From Alphaproteobacteria bacterium (GTDB lineage Bacteria; Pseudomonadota; Alphaproteobacteria; Micavibrionales; Micavibrionaceae): DNA of 32,153 nt. The stretch covers positions 1-32,153 of the forward strand of contig JAESRE010000026.1 in NCBI GenBank assembly GCA_016764775.1. The letters run 5' to 3'. Under the pieces are notes generated by a model. The model ran no database searches, was not told where the DNA came from, and saw only the letters and a program-made list of their open reading frames with translations. The position numbers and the translations under genes are program-made. Positions 1 through 8,279 of the stretch are shown in pieces; position 1 is the first letter of the stretch, and the number at the start of each line of letters is the position of its first letter.

Positions 1-380
1 ATCGGCGCATCTGTCTCCGCAATCAGCAATTCATATGCACCGCATATAAGAATAGCTTTTAAAAGCGGCTCAACCTTACGGTCTTCTGCATCTTTCTTGA
101 GATTCGCCTCAATAATCGATTCCAGTTCAGGTCGGCGTTCCTCCACCCCGAAAAGAATCTTCTGTAACAAAGCGCCATCCGGTCTGACGAGTTTGACCCC
201 GTCTATCTCGAAATCCTTACGATATCTGAGATATTCGTCCAGCACCGAACGCATAGTTTGCTTGTTCTGCGTTGCCTGATAATAAGCCTGAACCGCATAT
301 AGCCGTGCAGAGAGAACAGCAGCCTTATTGACCTCTTTTTTATCCTGTTCAGGAGCATCTTGTGGGGCGTCTTCGTTCAT
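1..380 (-). CDS. nusB: Transcription antitermination protein NusB (3' end cut by window edge)
   Basis: NusB binds boxA RNA together with S10 (NusE) in the antitermination complex on rRNA operons. Translating the minus strand from the ATG at 380 gives 126 open codons running off the window, with family features: ARLYAVQAYYQ near residue 26 and LLKAILICGAYELL near residue 105. The first 20 or so residues are a charged tail (MNEDAPQDAP...) ahead of the helical core. The usual length is 140-170 residues, so the last few dozen are missing here. The ATG overlaps the ribH stop as TAATG, so the gene is probably translated by re-initiation. The ribH-nusB order is standard in Alphaproteobacteria. Identification is firm although partial. 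Confidence 0.9.
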   Translation of the reverse strand, partial: MNEDAPQDAPEQDKKEVNKAAVLSARLYAVQAYYQATQNKQTMRSVLDEYLRYRKDFEIDGVKLVRPDGALLQKILFGVEERRPELESIIEANLKKDAEDRKVEPLLKAILICGAYELLIAETDAP

Positions 381-811
381 TACGCACCCATCTCTGTTTT
401 AAGCTTATAAAGTGCCACAGCAGCCATGGCTGCATCCGCGCCTTTGTTCTTTTGCGCAGGGTCGGCACGCACAATCGCCTGATCACGGTTTTCCGTCGTA
501 AGAATGCCGTTACCGACACATAGCCCGTCATGAATTGTCAGGTCCATGATGGCACGCCCACTCTCACCGGCAACAATGTCGTAATGTGATGTTTCACCAC
601 GAATAACACAGCCCAGAGCCACGAAGGCATCATATTTTTGAGAAGCAAATTTAATAGCTGCGGGAATTTCGAGCGCACCGGGAACGGTGACGCGGTCAAA
701 CGATATGCCTTCCGCTTTCAATGCGGCCTCAGCCCCGCTTACAAGATGATCTGCAATATCATCGTAAAAACGGGCTTCAACAATGAGAACACGTGGTTTT
801 GTGTCAGGCAT
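380..811 (-). CDS. ribH: 6,7-dimethyl-8-ribityllumazine synthase
   Basis: Condenses 5-amino-6-ribitylaminouracil with 3,4-dihydroxy-2-butanone-4-phosphate, the penultimate step of riboflavin synthesis. The 143-residue product has the expected motifs in order: EARFYDDIADHLVSGA (substrate pocket), VPGALEIP, GCVIRGETSHYDIV with the conserved catalytic His, GNGILTTENRDQA, and RADPAQKNKGADAA at the C-terminal helix. The length matches the small icosahedral or pentameric lumazine synthases. I chose the ATG at 811; the frame could open two codons earlier at a TTG (817), but that is less likely. It lies 18 bases after ribB(A) and overlaps nusB by one base. Confidence 0.93.
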   Translation of the reverse strand: MPDTKPRVLIVEARFYDDIADHLVSGAEAALKAEGISFDRVTVPGALEIPAAIKFASQKYDAFVALGCVIRGETSHYDIVAGESGRAIMDLTIHDGLCVGNGILTTENRDQAIVRADPAQKNKGADAAMAAVALYKLKTEMGA

Positions 812-829
812 ATTCAAAAATCCAAGAAT

Positions 830-1951
830 CTATTTCGCCGTAATCGGCTTGTGACCAGATATATACAGCCCGTAGCCTTCCAAACCAACTACATTTTTCG
901 GATTATCGGTCAGAAGGACCATTTTACTGACTCCAATGTCTTTCAGTATCTGCGCACCAATACCATATTTACGCAAATCACCCTGATTAACAGGCTCCGG
1001 CTCTGTGGGCTTCGTGAACTTACGGGACAGTGCCTGTGGTGAGCTTTCACGTAAAATAACGATCACACCACGCCCCTCCTTTTCAATCAGCTCCATGGAT
1101 CGGTGCAAAACCGAGTCCTTTTCATCGCCCAGAATATCAGCCATGAAATCGACCGCGTGCATCCGCACCAAAACAGGGTCAGCGGAATCCTTGATATCCC
1201 CTTTAACGAGCGCGACATGCTCCGCGTACTGAACCGTATTCGCATAAATACGAAAATCAAAGTCACCGCCATATTTACTGGTAAAGGGCTGCTCGTGCAC
1301 CAACTTGACCAAGCTTTCCTTCTCCGCACGGTACGCAATCAAATCCTCAATCGTGCCGATCTTCAAACCGTGTTTCTCGGCAAAACCGACCAGATCCGGC
1401 AAACGGGCCATCGTCCCGTCGTCATTCATAATCTCGCAAATCACCCCTGCCCCTGAAAATCCGGCCATTTTGGCAAGATCAACGGCAGCTTCTGTATGGC
1501 CCGCACGCACCAGCACACCACCATCGCGCGCCATCAGCGGAAACACATGACCCGGCGTTGCAATATCATTCGCGGTGCTTTGCGGATCAATCGCCGCCTT
1601 AATGGTCGTCGCACGGTCAGCCGCCGAAATACCTGTCGTTACACCGACTTTGGCTTCAATAGAGACTGTAAACGCCGTTCTGTGGTGGGTGTTATCGCCG
1701 CGCCCCATCAACTCCAACCCAAGGCGCTCTACAATTGCACGCTCCATCGGCAGACAAATCAGCCCGCGTCCGTCTTTCGCCATAAAGTTGATGTTCTCGG
1801 CACTCGCCATCTCGGCAGCAATAATAAGGTCGCCTTCGTTCTCGCGGTCTTCGTCATCGACCAGAATGACAGGCTTACCTGCTTTCACATCGGCGAGTAT
1901 CTCGTCAATCGAAGACAGAGCACTTTCATATTTTTCAGCAGCATCACTCAT
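830..1951 (-). CDS. ribB: 3,4-dihydroxy-2-butanone-4-phosphate synthase with degenerate GTP cyclohydrolase II-like C-terminal domain
   Basis: The N-terminal half (about residues 10-205) is an intact RibB that turns ribulose-5-phosphate into the C4 unit of riboflavin. It shows DDEDREN (32-38), GRGLIC (61-66), ATPGHVFPL (131-139), VRAGHTEA (148-155) and [12 protein letters not shown] (172-183). The C-terminal half aligns with RibA along its length, ending in [16 protein letters not shown] and a GLEGYGL motif. It lacks the three zinc cysteines expected around residues 268-284, and the catalytic RQEGRGIGL motif is replaced by RESSPQALS. It therefore probably has no GTP cyclohydrolase II activity. 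Such RibBA-like proteins are common in Alphaproteobacteria, with a separate ribA elsewhere. The start ATG overlaps the ribE stop (ATGA). Confidence 0.92.
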   Translation of the reverse strand: MSDAAEKYESALSSIDEILADVKAGKPVILVDDEDRENEGDLIIAAEMASAENINFMAKDGRGLICLPMERAIVERLGLELMGRGDNTHHRTAFTVSIEAKVGVTTGISAADRATTIKAAIDPQSTANDIATPGHVFPLMARDGGVLVRAGHTEAAVDLAKMAGFSGAGVICEIMNDDGTMARLPDLVGFAEKHGLKIGTIEDLIAYRAEKESLVKLVHEQPFTSKYGGDFDFRIYANTVQYAEHVALVKGDIKDSADPVLVRMHAVDFMADILGDEKDSVLHRSMELIEKEGRGVIVILRESSPQALSRKFTKPTEPEPVNQGDLRKYGIGAQILKDIGVSKMVLLTDNPKNVVGLEGYGLYISGHKPITAK

Positions 1952-2538
1952 GCGGCAACCTCCATCATTCTGGCTACGTACCGCGCCAGCATATCAATCT
2001 CTATATTCATCATACCGCCTTCTTCAGTGCGGGAGAGCGTTGTCTTTTCCCATGTATGCGGAATGATATTCACCCCGAACACATCTCCTTCAACCTCGTT
2101 CACGGTCAGGGATATGCCATCCAAAGCAACGGAACCCTTGGGCGCAATGAATTTCGCCAGCTCTGCGGGGACCTGCACCTTCAAACGGTATGAGTCGCCA
2201 TCCTTACGCGCGGACTTCAACACGGCTAGCCCGTCCACATGGCCCGAAACAATATGCCCACCCAGCTCATCACCGAGTTTCAATGACGGTTCAAGATTAA
2301 CAGGTGAACCGTCCTGCCATTGCCCTATAACCGTTTTGGACAGGCTTTCGGCTGACACATCGGCGGAAAACCAGTCATCGCCTTTTTCAACAACCGTTAA
2401 GCAGCATCCCGAGCAGGCAATAGACGCCCCAAGCGGCGTGGCCGATAAATCCAGCCCCGTTTTGATGACAACGCGCCAATCACCCGATTTCTCGATTGAT
2501 TGCACCGTGCCGCTATCCTGTATGATGCCCGTAAACAT
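1948..2538 (-). CDS. ribE: Riboflavin synthase, alpha subunit
   Basis: Dismutates two 6,7-dimethyl-8-ribityllumazine molecules into riboflavin and the pyrimidine that is recycled to RibH. The 196-residue protein begins with the family hallmark MFTGII. Two lumazine-binding barrel repeats follow: [12 protein letters not shown] near residue 45 and [16 protein letters not shown] near residue 140, plus [11 protein letters not shown] between them. The frame opens three codons earlier at a TTG (2547), but MFTGI is the invariant N-terminus, so the ATG at 2538 is taken. No Shine-Dalgarno is visible. The ribD stop is only 10 bases upstream, which suggests coupled translation. Confidence 0.95.
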   Translation of the reverse strand: MFTGIIQDSGTVQSIEKSGDWRVVIKTGLDLSATPLGASIACSGCCLTVVEKGDDWFSADVSAESLSKTVIGQWQDGSPVNLEPSLKLGDELGGHIVSGHVDGLAVLKSARKDGDSYRLKVQVPAELAKFIAPKGSVALDGISLTVNEVEGDVFGVNIIPHTWEKTTLSRTEEGGMMNIEIDMLARYVARMMEVAA

Positions 2539-2548
2539 AAAGCGCAAC

Positions 2549-3550
2549 TTAGTCTGCGCGCGTGTAGATTTCCAGTGTATCTTCGCCCAAAAGCTGTGTT
2601 TTTTGCAGTTTCAGGCCTCCCAAAGCCTGAATATCCTCTTTTGAGACCCCCAAAACGCCCTCAGGTCCTAATTCTTTCGGCGAAACGGTCAATTGAAACT
2701 CATCAACAAAACTACTCAGCAGAAAGCTTTTATGAATCTCCGCTCCCCCTTCAACGAGCAAGCGCGTCACGCCCATTTTCACCAAATGCGCCAAAACGGC
2801 CCGAATATCGCGGGTATCAACAACATCGTTGGTCAAAACTTCGAAACCATCCGCGGCCTTGACCCGTCCCTGACCGTCCAGAATCACGCGCAAAGGTGTG
2901 TGTTCCAGCCCTTTGACCCGTGTAGTGAGTTGAGGCTGATCCGCAAGATACGTCTCACTACCGACCAGAATGGCATCATGCCGTGAACGTTGCATATGCG
3001 TATGTCTTTTTGCCAGATCACCACTGATCGCAGTCCGCTCCCCTTTGGCTGCCGCAATCTTGCCGTCTGCGGAAACCGCAAGCTTACACGTCACATAAGG
3101 GCGCTCCTCCTCGACTGTTAGCAAAAACCCTTTATTCACGGCGCGGGCTTGCGCTTCGCAAACACCTTCAACAACTTCGATGCCTGCATCCTGAAGTATC
3201 TTGATGCCCTTGCCGTTAACTTCCACAAACGGATCACGACATGCAATCACACATCTTTTGATGCCCGCCTTAACCAGCGCTTCTGCACATGGCGGAGTGC
3301 GTCCCTGATGCGCACATGGCTCTAACGTGACATAGGCCGTGGCCCCTTTCGCCTCGAAGAACGCGAGCGCCAATGCCGCAGCTTCTGCATGCGGCTGCCC
3401 ACCATCACCGGTACGTGCGGCTGCAACAATGTTGCCTTTTAGCACAATCACACAGCCGACAGACGGCCTGCCCTGCCCTACAAGGCCGAGACCGCGCCGC
3501 GCAATATTCAGCGCGACCTTCATAAACTGTTCATCTTGAGAGAGAGTCAT
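2549..3550 (-). CDS. ribD: Bifunctional diaminohydroxyphosphoribosylaminopyrimidine deaminase / 5-amino-6-(5-phosphoribosylamino)uracil reductase
   Basis: Carries out the second and third steps of the riboflavin pathway. The deaminase domain (about 1-145) has the zinc site HAE at 54-56 with PCAHQGRTPPC supplying Cys79 and Cys88. The reductase domain (about 148-333) starts at PYVTCKLAVSADGKIA, includes HDAILVGSETYLADQP, and ends with the NADPH-binding LLVEGGAEIHKSFL. At 333 residues it is slightly shorter than the usual 360 or so. The start ATG is 8 bases after the nrdR stop, with no clear ribosome site of its own. Confidence 0.94.
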   Translation of the reverse strand: MTLSQDEQFMKVALNIARRGLGLVGQGRPSVGCVIVLKGNIVAAARTGDGGQPHAEAAALALAFFEAKGATAYVTLEPCAHQGRTPPCAEALVKAGIKRCVIACRDPFVEVNGKGIKILQDAGIEVVEGVCEAQARAVNKGFLLTVEEERPYVTCKLAVSADGKIAAAKGERTAISGDLAKRHTHMQRSRHDAILVGSETYLADQPQLTTRVKGLEHTPLRVILDGQGRVKAADGFEVLTNDVVDTRDIRAVLAHLVKMGVTRLLVEGGAEIHKSFLLSSFVDEFQLTVSPKELGPEGVLGVSKEDIQALGGLKLQKTQLLGEDTLEIYTRAD

Positions 3551-3558
3551 GTGAGCGT

Positions 3559-4026
3559 TTATGCACTCTTTTTCTGGAGCTTTTTAACGTCATCCAGAAA
3601 CGCATTGAAGTCTTCGGGTTTGCGGAAATCCTTATACACACTCGCATAGCGGATATATCCGATCGCGTCCACATTTTGCAGCGCTTCCATCACTTCTGCA
3701 CCGATTGTGTCCGAAGTGATCTCTTGCTCCCCACGGGATTCCAGCTTGCGCACGATCTGTGTCGCAACCTTCTCGATTTCCTCGATTTCAACGGGGCGCT
3801 TTTGTAAAGCAATCTGCATGGATTTGATAATCTTGTCGCGGTCAAATGGCTGTTTGCGGCCACCTGACTTTAGCACGGTCATCTCACGAAGCTGTACACG
3901 CTCAAAGGTCGTAAAACGCTCCCCACATTCAGGGCAAGAACGACGGCGGCGAATAGCGCCGCTGTCTTCGGTAGGACGGGAGTCCTTTACCTGTGTCTCT
4001 TCATTGCCACAAAACGGACAGCGCAT
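3559..4026 (-). CDS. nrdR: Transcriptional repressor NrdR
   Basis: Zinc-ribbon and ATP-cone repressor of ribonucleotide reductase genes; it senses ATP and dATP and binds NrdR boxes. The 155-residue protein has the four-cysteine ribbon CPFCG (Cys3, Cys6) and CPECGERF (Cys31, Cys34), with the [17 protein letters not shown] stretch between. An ATP-cone follows from about residue 46 ([16 protein letters not shown]). It has the strongest ribosome site in this operon: AGGAGGT (complement of 4032-4038), 5-6 bases before the ATG. It sits between glyA and ribD, a conserved alphaproteobacterial order. Confidence 0.96.
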   Translation of the reverse strand: MRCPFCGNEETQVKDSRPTEDSGAIRRRRSCPECGERFTTFERVQLREMTVLKSGGRKQPFDRDKIIKSMQIALQKRPVEIEEIEKVATQIVRKLESRGEQEITSDTIGAEVMEALQNVDAIGYIRYASVYKDFRKPEDFNAFLDDVKKLQKKSA

Positions 4027-4031
4027 TACGC

Positions 4032-4038
4032 ACCTCCT
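4032..4038 (-). promoter_or_regulatory. Strong Shine-Dalgarno of nrdR
   Basis: The minus strand reads AGGAGGT here, a full anti-SD match 5-6 bases ahead of the nrdR ATG. The rib genes downstream lack comparable sites, so nrdR appears to be the translational entry point for the nrdR-rib segment. This is an inference from the sequence only. Confidence 0.7.
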
Positions 4039-4050
4039 ATATTTCTAACC

Positions 4051-5358
4051 CTAAAGGTTAGGGTAAATCGGGAAGCGTGCACACATGGCTTCCACTTTAG
4101 CTTTGATTGCGTTTTCGACCTCGGCGTTACCATCAGGACCGTTTGCTGCCAGACCATCGAGAACTTCGATCGCCCACTCACCAACCTGACGGAATTCTTC
4201 CTGACCAAAACCACGTGTAGTACCCGCAGGCGTACCCAAACGAACACCGGACGTTACAAACGGCTTTTCAGGGTCGAACGGAACAGCATTCTTGTTACAG
4301 GTCATACCTGCACGCTCGAGCGCTTCTTCCGCGCGGTTACCGGTCAAACCTTTGGGACGCAGGTCAACCAGAACAATGTGGCTGTCCGTGCCGCCTGAAA
4401 CAATGTCCAGACCGCCGTCAATCAGAGTTTGCGCCAATACGCGGGCATTATCGACAATCGCTTGTGCATACTGTTTGAAGCTTGGCTTCAACACTTCACC
4501 GTAAGCAACGGCCTTCGCCGCCATCACGTGCGCCAAAGGCTTACCTTGCAAGCCCGGGAAAACAGCTGTGTTCAGTTTCTTGCCCAGCTCTTCGTCATTA
4601 GACAGGATCATACCGCCTGAAGGACCGCGCAAAGTTTTGTGTGTTGTCGTTGTCACAACATCTGCATACGGCAATGGTGAAGGATAGGAACCACCGGCAA
4701 CCAGACCGGCATAGTGCGCCATATCAACCATCAATTTAGCACCGACTTCATCGGCAATTTTACGGAAGCGTGCCCAGTCAATGACCCGTGGATAGGCCGA
4801 CGCACCGGCAATAATCAATTTAGGCTTGTGCTCGCGCGCCAGTTCTTCCATCTGCTCATAATCAAGCAGAGCGTCTTCTTTGCGCACACCGTACTGAACG
4901 GCGTTAAACCATTTACCGGATTGCGCAGGGGCCGCACCGTGGGTCAAGTGACCACCATGCGCCAGACTCATACCCAAAATTGTATCGCCGGGTTGCAGCA
5001 ATGCCATAAAGACTGCGCCGTTGGCTTGCGCTCCTGAGTGCGGCTGAACGTTCGCGTACTTACAATCGAAAATCTTCTTCGCACGGTCGATCGCCAGTTG
5101 CTCGACGACATCGACATGCTCGCAACCACCATAGTAACGCTTACCGGGATAGCCTTCCGCGTATTTGTTGGTCATCACACAGCCATTGGCTTCGATCGTT
5201 GCCAATGAGGCAATGTTCTCGGAAGCAATCAATTCGATCTGTGATTGCTGACGCTTCAACTCGCCGTCAATCGCCGCCTGAACCTCAGGGTCGGCTGTTT
5301 TCAGATGCTCTGTGAAGAAATTGTCTTCAATATAATCAGGGAGTTTTTCTACGCTCAT
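4051..5358 (-). CDS. glyA: Serine hydroxymethyltransferase
   Basis: PLP enzyme converting serine and tetrahydrofolate into glycine and 5,10-methylene-THF, the main source of one-carbon units. The 435 residues match the family length. Visible signatures are IELIASENI (41-49), [15 protein letters not shown] (66-80), HSGAQAN (107-113), [11 protein letters not shown] (131-141), [13 protein letters not shown] (211-223) and [14 protein letters not shown], with the Schiff-base lysine at 241. The start ATG at 5358 has AAGGAC about 11 bases upstream. It lies 26 bases after rpiB and 24 bases before nrdR in the same operon. Confidence 0.97.
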   Translation of the reverse strand: MSVEKLPDYIEDNFFTEHLKTADPEVQAAIDGELKRQQSQIELIASENIASLATIEANGCVMTNKYAEGYPGKRYYGGCEHVDVVEQLAIDRAKKIFDCKYANVQPHSGAQANGAVFMALLQPGDTILGMSLAHGGHLTHGAAPAQSGKWFNAVQYGVRKEDALLDYEQMEELAREHKPKLIIAGASAYPRVIDWARFRKIADEVGAKLMVDMAHYAGLVAGGSYPSPLPYADVVTTTTHKTLRGPSGGMILSNDEELGKKLNTAVFPGLQGKPLAHVMAAKAVAYGEVLKPSFKQYAQAIVDNARVLAQTLIDGGLDIVSGGTDSHIVLVDLRPKGLTGNRAEEALERAGMTCNKNAVPFDPEKPFVTSGVRLGTPAGTTRGFGQEEFRQVGEWAIEVLDGLAANGPDGNAEVENAIKAKVEAMCARFPIYPNL

Positions 5359-5384
5359 TTTGCAATCGTCCTTTTCTAAATTCG

Positions 5385-5813
5385 CTACTGACTTAACTTT
5401 TCCACCCGGCGGGCATGGCGTCCGCCTTCGAATTCCGTATTCAAAAACACTTCGACAATGTCGAAAGCTGCCTCTTCTCCGATGATACGCTCACCGAGGG
5501 CCAAAACATTGGCATCATTATGCTGTCTCGTCAATCGGGCCATTGTCGTATCGGTGCATAACGCCGCCCGAACAGCCGGATTTCGGTTGGCCGCAATCGA
5601 GATACCGATTCCCGTACCGCATACAATAACGCCGAACTCCACTTTACCCTTTTCAATAGCCTCAGCCACCGAATAACCAAACTCGGGGTAATCCACTGAT
5701 TCCGTCGAATCGGTTCCTAAATCCACCCAGTCATAGGATGAGAATTTCTCTTTGATAGCTTTCTTGAGAGAGTATCCGCCGTGGTCGCTGGCAATCGCAA
5801 TTTTCTGTGTCAT
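5385..5813 (-). CDS. rpiB: Ribose-5-phosphate isomerase B
   Basis: Interconverts ribose-5-phosphate and ribulose-5-phosphate, the substrate that RibB uses further down this operon. The product (142 residues) shows [16 protein letters not shown] at the N-terminus, [23 protein letters not shown] with the catalytic Cys, and [17 protein letters not shown] with the conserved His. All of these are typical of RpiB/LacAB isomerases. Two ATGs are possible, at 5819 and 5813. I prefer 5813 because the first overlaps a TATAAT sequence and [13 protein letters not shown] matches family N-termini. The rpiB-glyA pairing is common in Alphaproteobacteria. Confidence 0.93.
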   Translation of the reverse strand: MTQKIAIASDHGGYSLKKAIKEKFSSYDWVDLGTDSTESVDYPEFGYSVAEAIEKGKVEFGVIVCGTGIGISIAANRNPAVRAALCTDTTMARLTRQHNDANVLALGERIIGEEAAFDIVEVFLNTEFEGGRHARRVEKLSQ

Positions 5814-5817
5814 GCAC

Positions 5818-5823
5818 ATTATA
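5818..5823 (-). promoter_or_regulatory. Possible -10 element in front of rpiB
   Basis: The minus strand carries a perfect TATAAT at 5823-5818, directly against the rpiB start. A weak TTGATT lies about 20 bases upstream, inside the end of the preceding small gene. If used, the transcript would begin within a few bases of the ATG at 5813, giving a nearly leaderless mRNA. Sequence match only. Confidence 0.35.
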
Positions 5824-5837
5824 TAGAGTGTGCAGCC

Positions 5838-6050
5838 TCAGGAAATCAATCCCTTCTTCTTCAAAACATATTCAAGCCGCTTTACGGCGTTTCGTTTCAA
5901 CACATCCTGTGTTGCGTTGGCGGGCCCCTGAATAGAGATTTCAGTCAGTGTTTCAACATCCATCGCGGATACTTTCACCACATTTCCTACCGGAAAAAAT
6001 TCGATTATGACTTCGCGGCCCTGTAATATCTCTTTATTCATGCTAAGCAT
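5838..6050 (-). CDS. Small conserved alphaproteobacterial protein of unknown function (DUF6898-like)
   Basis: Predicted 70-residue cytoplasmic protein with no signal or membrane segment. It contains REVIIEFFPVGNVVKVSAMD, a TEISIQGPANATQDVLKRNA stretch, and a basic C-terminal helix (RLEYVLKKKGLIS). It resembles the small proteins I recall being grouped as DUF6898 and found beside rpiB/glyA in Alphaproteobacteria; the name is from memory and the function is unknown. A second ATG lies three codons in (6041), and neither start has a Shine-Dalgarno. Its stop is 24 bases ahead of rpiB, so it is probably the first gene of the rpiB-glyA-nrdR-rib-nusB operon. Confidence 0.7.
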   Translation of the reverse strand: MLSMNKEILQGREVIIEFFPVGNVVKVSAMDVETLTEISIQGPANATQDVLKRNAVKRLEYVLKKKGLIS

Positions 6051-6052
6051 TT

Positions 6053-6070
6053 AATAAGACACAATAAGAC
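6053..6070. repeat. Two 10-base-spaced direct copies of AATAAGAC between divergent genes
   Basis: The 35-base gap between two divergent genes holds AATAAGAC at 6053-6060 and again at 6063-6070. That is one helical turn apart, so it could be a regulator site serving both directions. No family is recognised. Confidence 0.4.
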
Positions 6071-6085
6071 TGGTAAAGGAAAAAT

Positions 6086-7273
6086 ATGGCCAAAGACGTA
6101 AAGCGCGCTGCATTTGACTGGGAAGATCCTCTGCTCCTCGATGAATTGCTCACCGAAGATGAGCGCATGATCATGAAAACCGCTCGTGACTATGCTCAAA
6201 ACAAGTTGTTACCGCGCGTGCTCGAAGCCTACCGCACCGAAGAATTCGACCGCAGCATCATGAAGGAAATGGGCGAACTCGGCCTGCTCGGTCCGATGAT
6301 CGAGGGATATGGCTGCGCAGGCGCATCCTACACCGCCGCCGGCCTGATCGCCCGCGAGCTGGAGCGAGTCGATTCCGCCTACCGCTCATGTTATTCCGTA
6401 CAATCCTCGCTCGTCATGCTGCCTATTTATATGTTCGGCACAGAAGAGCAGAAAGAAAAGTTCCTGCCCAAACTCGCCAGCGGTGAATGGATCGGCTGTT
6501 ACGGCCTGACCGAACCCGATGGCGGCTCTGATCCCGGTGATATGCGCACCCGCGCCAAGTCAGTTGATGGCGGCTATTCCGTATCAGGCGCGAAGCAATG
6601 GATTTCGAACTCCCCTATCGCTGACGTCTTTATTGTCTGGGCAAAATGCGATGACGGTCACATTGCGGGCTTCATCCTCGAAAAAGGCATGAAGGGCCTA
6701 AGCGGTCCGAAAATCGAAGGTAAAATGTCCTTACGCGCAGCGCCCACGGGCGGAATCGCTATGGACGAAGTCTTCGTTCCTGCTGAGAACAAGCTACCTG
6801 ACGCCGCCGGTATTAAAGCGCCGTTCATGTGCCTGAACTCCGCCCGCTTCGGCATTGCATGGGGCGTTATGGGCGCAGCGGAAGATTGCTGGCACCGTAC
6901 CCGCCAATATGTCATGGACCGTAAAGTCTTCGGCAAACCTCTGGCCGCCCAACAACTGATTCAGAAAAAGCTGGCCGACATGCAAACCGAAATAACACTG
7001 GGATTATCTGCCTGTCATCGCCTTGGCCGCCTGCGCGACGAAGACCGCGCCGCACCCGAAGCCATCTCATTATTAAAACGCAATAACTGTGGCAAGGCTT
7101 TGGAAATCGCCCGCATGGCGCGGGATATGCATGGCGGAAACGGTATAGCAGACGAGTACCACGTCATGCGCCATATGTGTAACCTCGAAGCTGTTAACAC
7201 CTATGAGGGCACACATGATATCCACGCACTCATCCTCGGCCGCGCAATGACCGACGAACAGGCGTTTGGTTAG
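6086..7273 (+). CDS. gcdH: Glutaryl-CoA dehydrogenase (acyl-CoA dehydrogenase family)
   Basis: FAD enzyme that oxidises and decarboxylates glutaryl-CoA to crotonyl-CoA in lysine/tryptophan breakdown. The 395 residues match GcdH more closely than general acyl-CoA dehydrogenases: [15 protein letters not shown] near the N-terminus, [16 protein letters not shown] with Arg100 in the position of the glutarate-binding arginine, [15 protein letters not shown], and [16 protein letters not shown] with Glu374 as the catalytic base. AAGGA lies about 7 bases before the ATG. Its stop overlaps the convergent gene at 7270 by 3 bases, leaving no room for a terminator. No transferase or other lysine-catabolic gene is adjacent. 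Confidence 0.88.
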   Translation: MAKDVKRAAFDWEDPLLLDELLTEDERMIMKTARDYAQNKLLPRVLEAYRTEEFDRSIMKEMGELGLLGPMIEGYGCAGASYTAAGLIARELERVDSAYRSCYSVQSSLVMLPIYMFGTEEQKEKFLPKLASGEWIGCYGLTEPDGGSDPGDMRTRAKSVDGGYSVSGAKQWISNSPIADVFIVWAKCDDGHIAGFILEKGMKGLSGPKIEGKMSLRAAPTGGIAMDEVFVPAENKLPDAAGIKAPFMCLNSARFGIAWGVMGAAEDCWHRTRQYVMDRKVFGKPLAAQQLIQKKLADMQTEITLGLSACHRLGRLRDEDRAAPEAISLLKRNNCGKALEIARMARDMHGGNGIADEYHVMRHMCNLEAVNTYEGTHDIHALILGRAMTDEQAFG

Positions 7274-7701
7274 GGCGCCGAGCCAGGAGCACCATCGCCG
7301 GGATCGACATCATCAGCTTTTAAGGCAGCAAGCACTTCTCGTGGTGTTTCCCCCGCTAACAATCGTTCAATCACACCCTGCTTAGCTTTGAAACGCTCAT
7401 AGGCGTGGTCATCCCTAAGACCGTCCGCCTCGCATGTTTCAACAAACTCTCTGACAGCATTAAGTGATAACTGGCGTATCTGTGCTTTTTCGCTGGAAGC
7501 CAAGCTTTCCTGACCGTTTGCGATGGCATCAACCTTGTCCAGAACCTCATTGAAAAATACATAAGGCTCCCCGCCTGTTTGCTGTGGCGTTTGCGGATAC
7601 GATGCCGCGCGGATCTCGTTAACGTAATTACGGATAGCTTCAAACGCGAAAGCGCCCGCTAACACAATAGTGTTGGCGTTATCTACGGACTGATCTGTCA
7701 T
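7270..7701 (-). CDS. Hypothetical protein coupled to the LdtR-type regulator
   Basis: I do not recognise this 143-residue protein. It is predicted to be soluble and acidic, with helices around residues 10-32 and 46-95. The N-terminus is [20 protein letters not shown] and the tail is rich in Asp, Gly and Pro ([14 protein letters not shown]). No signal peptide is convincing; residues 10-25 are only moderately hydrophobic. The ATG follows the ldtR-like stop by 6 bases and has no Shine-Dalgarno, so translation is probably coupled and the two proteins may work together. The coding frame is uninterrupted, and the 3' end overlaps gcdH tail to tail by 3 bases. Confidence 0.75.
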   Translation of the reverse strand: MTDQSVDNANTIVLAGAFAFEAIRNYVNEIRAASYPQTPQQTGGEPYVFFNEVLDKVDAIANGQESLASSEKAQIRQLSLNAVREFVETCEADGLRDDHAYERFKAKQGVIERLLAGETPREVLAALKADDVDPGDGAPGSAP

Positions 7702-7707
7702 TGAAAA

Positions 7708-8169
7708 TTAGAAGCCGGCGGCGAAGTTGGTCTGCTGTGCCCAGAAACGCTCAAGCATTTTCATGGTCTCGCTAACCTCGTTCAGACGGTCGTCTGTAAG
7801 CTCGGAACCTTCGATTTCAGCTTCGTGACGTTTGAACATGTCGGAGATAGCGTTCTTCAGATCCAAGCCTTTATCGGACAACTTAACGCGGATCGAACGC
7901 TTATCATGCACGGAACGCTCCTGCACGAGATAGCCGTTCTCGACCATCTTCTTCACATTGTACGATACATTGGAACCCAGATAATAACCGCGGATTGTCA
8001 ATTCGCCGACGGTCATCTCGTCATCACCGATATTGTACAAAATCATACTTTGCACGTTGTTAATGTCCTGAATGCCTTTCTTATCAAGCTCGACCTTCAA
8101 GACATCAAGAAAATGACGGTGAAGGCGTTCAATAAGCTGAATGGCTTCATAATAGGGTGTCGTAATCAC
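7708..8169 (-). CDS. ldtR: MarR-family winged-helix regulator, LdtR-like
   Basis: Dimeric winged-helix DNA-binding protein of 153 residues. QSMILYNIGDDEMTVGELTIR (split across the recognition region), GYYLGSNVSYNVKKMVENGY and the wing RSVHDKRSIRVKLSDKG match the LdtR group described from Liberibacter and Sinorhizobium. There the regulator controls an L,D-transpeptidase gene and stress tolerance. The start is a GTG at 8169, supported by GGAG 8 bases upstream; no ATG fits the N-terminus. A 14-base perfect palindrome lies about 80 bases upstream. An L,D-transpeptidase gene is also in this window (25796-27496), though not adjacent. Family is firm; subgroup is by pattern recognition. Confidence 0.85.
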   Translation of the reverse strand: MITTPYYEAIQLIERLHRHFLDVLKVELDKKGIQDINNVQSMILYNIGDDEMTVGELTIRGYYLGSNVSYNVKKMVENGYLVQERSVHDKRSIRVKLSDKGLDLKNAISDMFKRHEAEIEGSELTDDRLNEVSETMKMLERFWAQQTNFAAGF

Positions 8170-8247
8170 GAATTTGGCTCCAAAACTTAAGTGAATTTTA
8201 TGTTTATATCAGTCTGTTAGTGTGGATTGATGTTATGTTCAGGTCAA

Positions 8248-8261
8248 GACTTTATAAAGTC
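8248..8261. promoter_or_regulatory. 14-base perfect palindrome upstream of the LdtR-like gene
   Basis: GACTTTATAAAGTC reads identically on both strands. It lies in the 110-base gap between the hydrolase stop (8280) and the ldtR-like GTG (8169), next to TTGACC on the minus strand, which could be a -35 element. Size and symmetry suit a MarR dimer, so autoregulation is plausible but unproven. Confidence 0.45.
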
Positions 8262-8279
8262 GCCTCCGTTAAATATTTC

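Noticed and set aside
1496-2644. A 382-codon open frame on the plus strand opposite ribB(A) and ribE.
   Set aside because: It is antisense to two clear riboflavin genes, its peptide has no domain I recognise, and its composition is what a shadow frame would give.
3551-4050. Possible FMN riboswitch ahead of the rib genes.
   Set aside because: The gaps around ribD and nrdR are 8 and 24 bases, far too short for an RFN element, and none is visible elsewhere in the operon.
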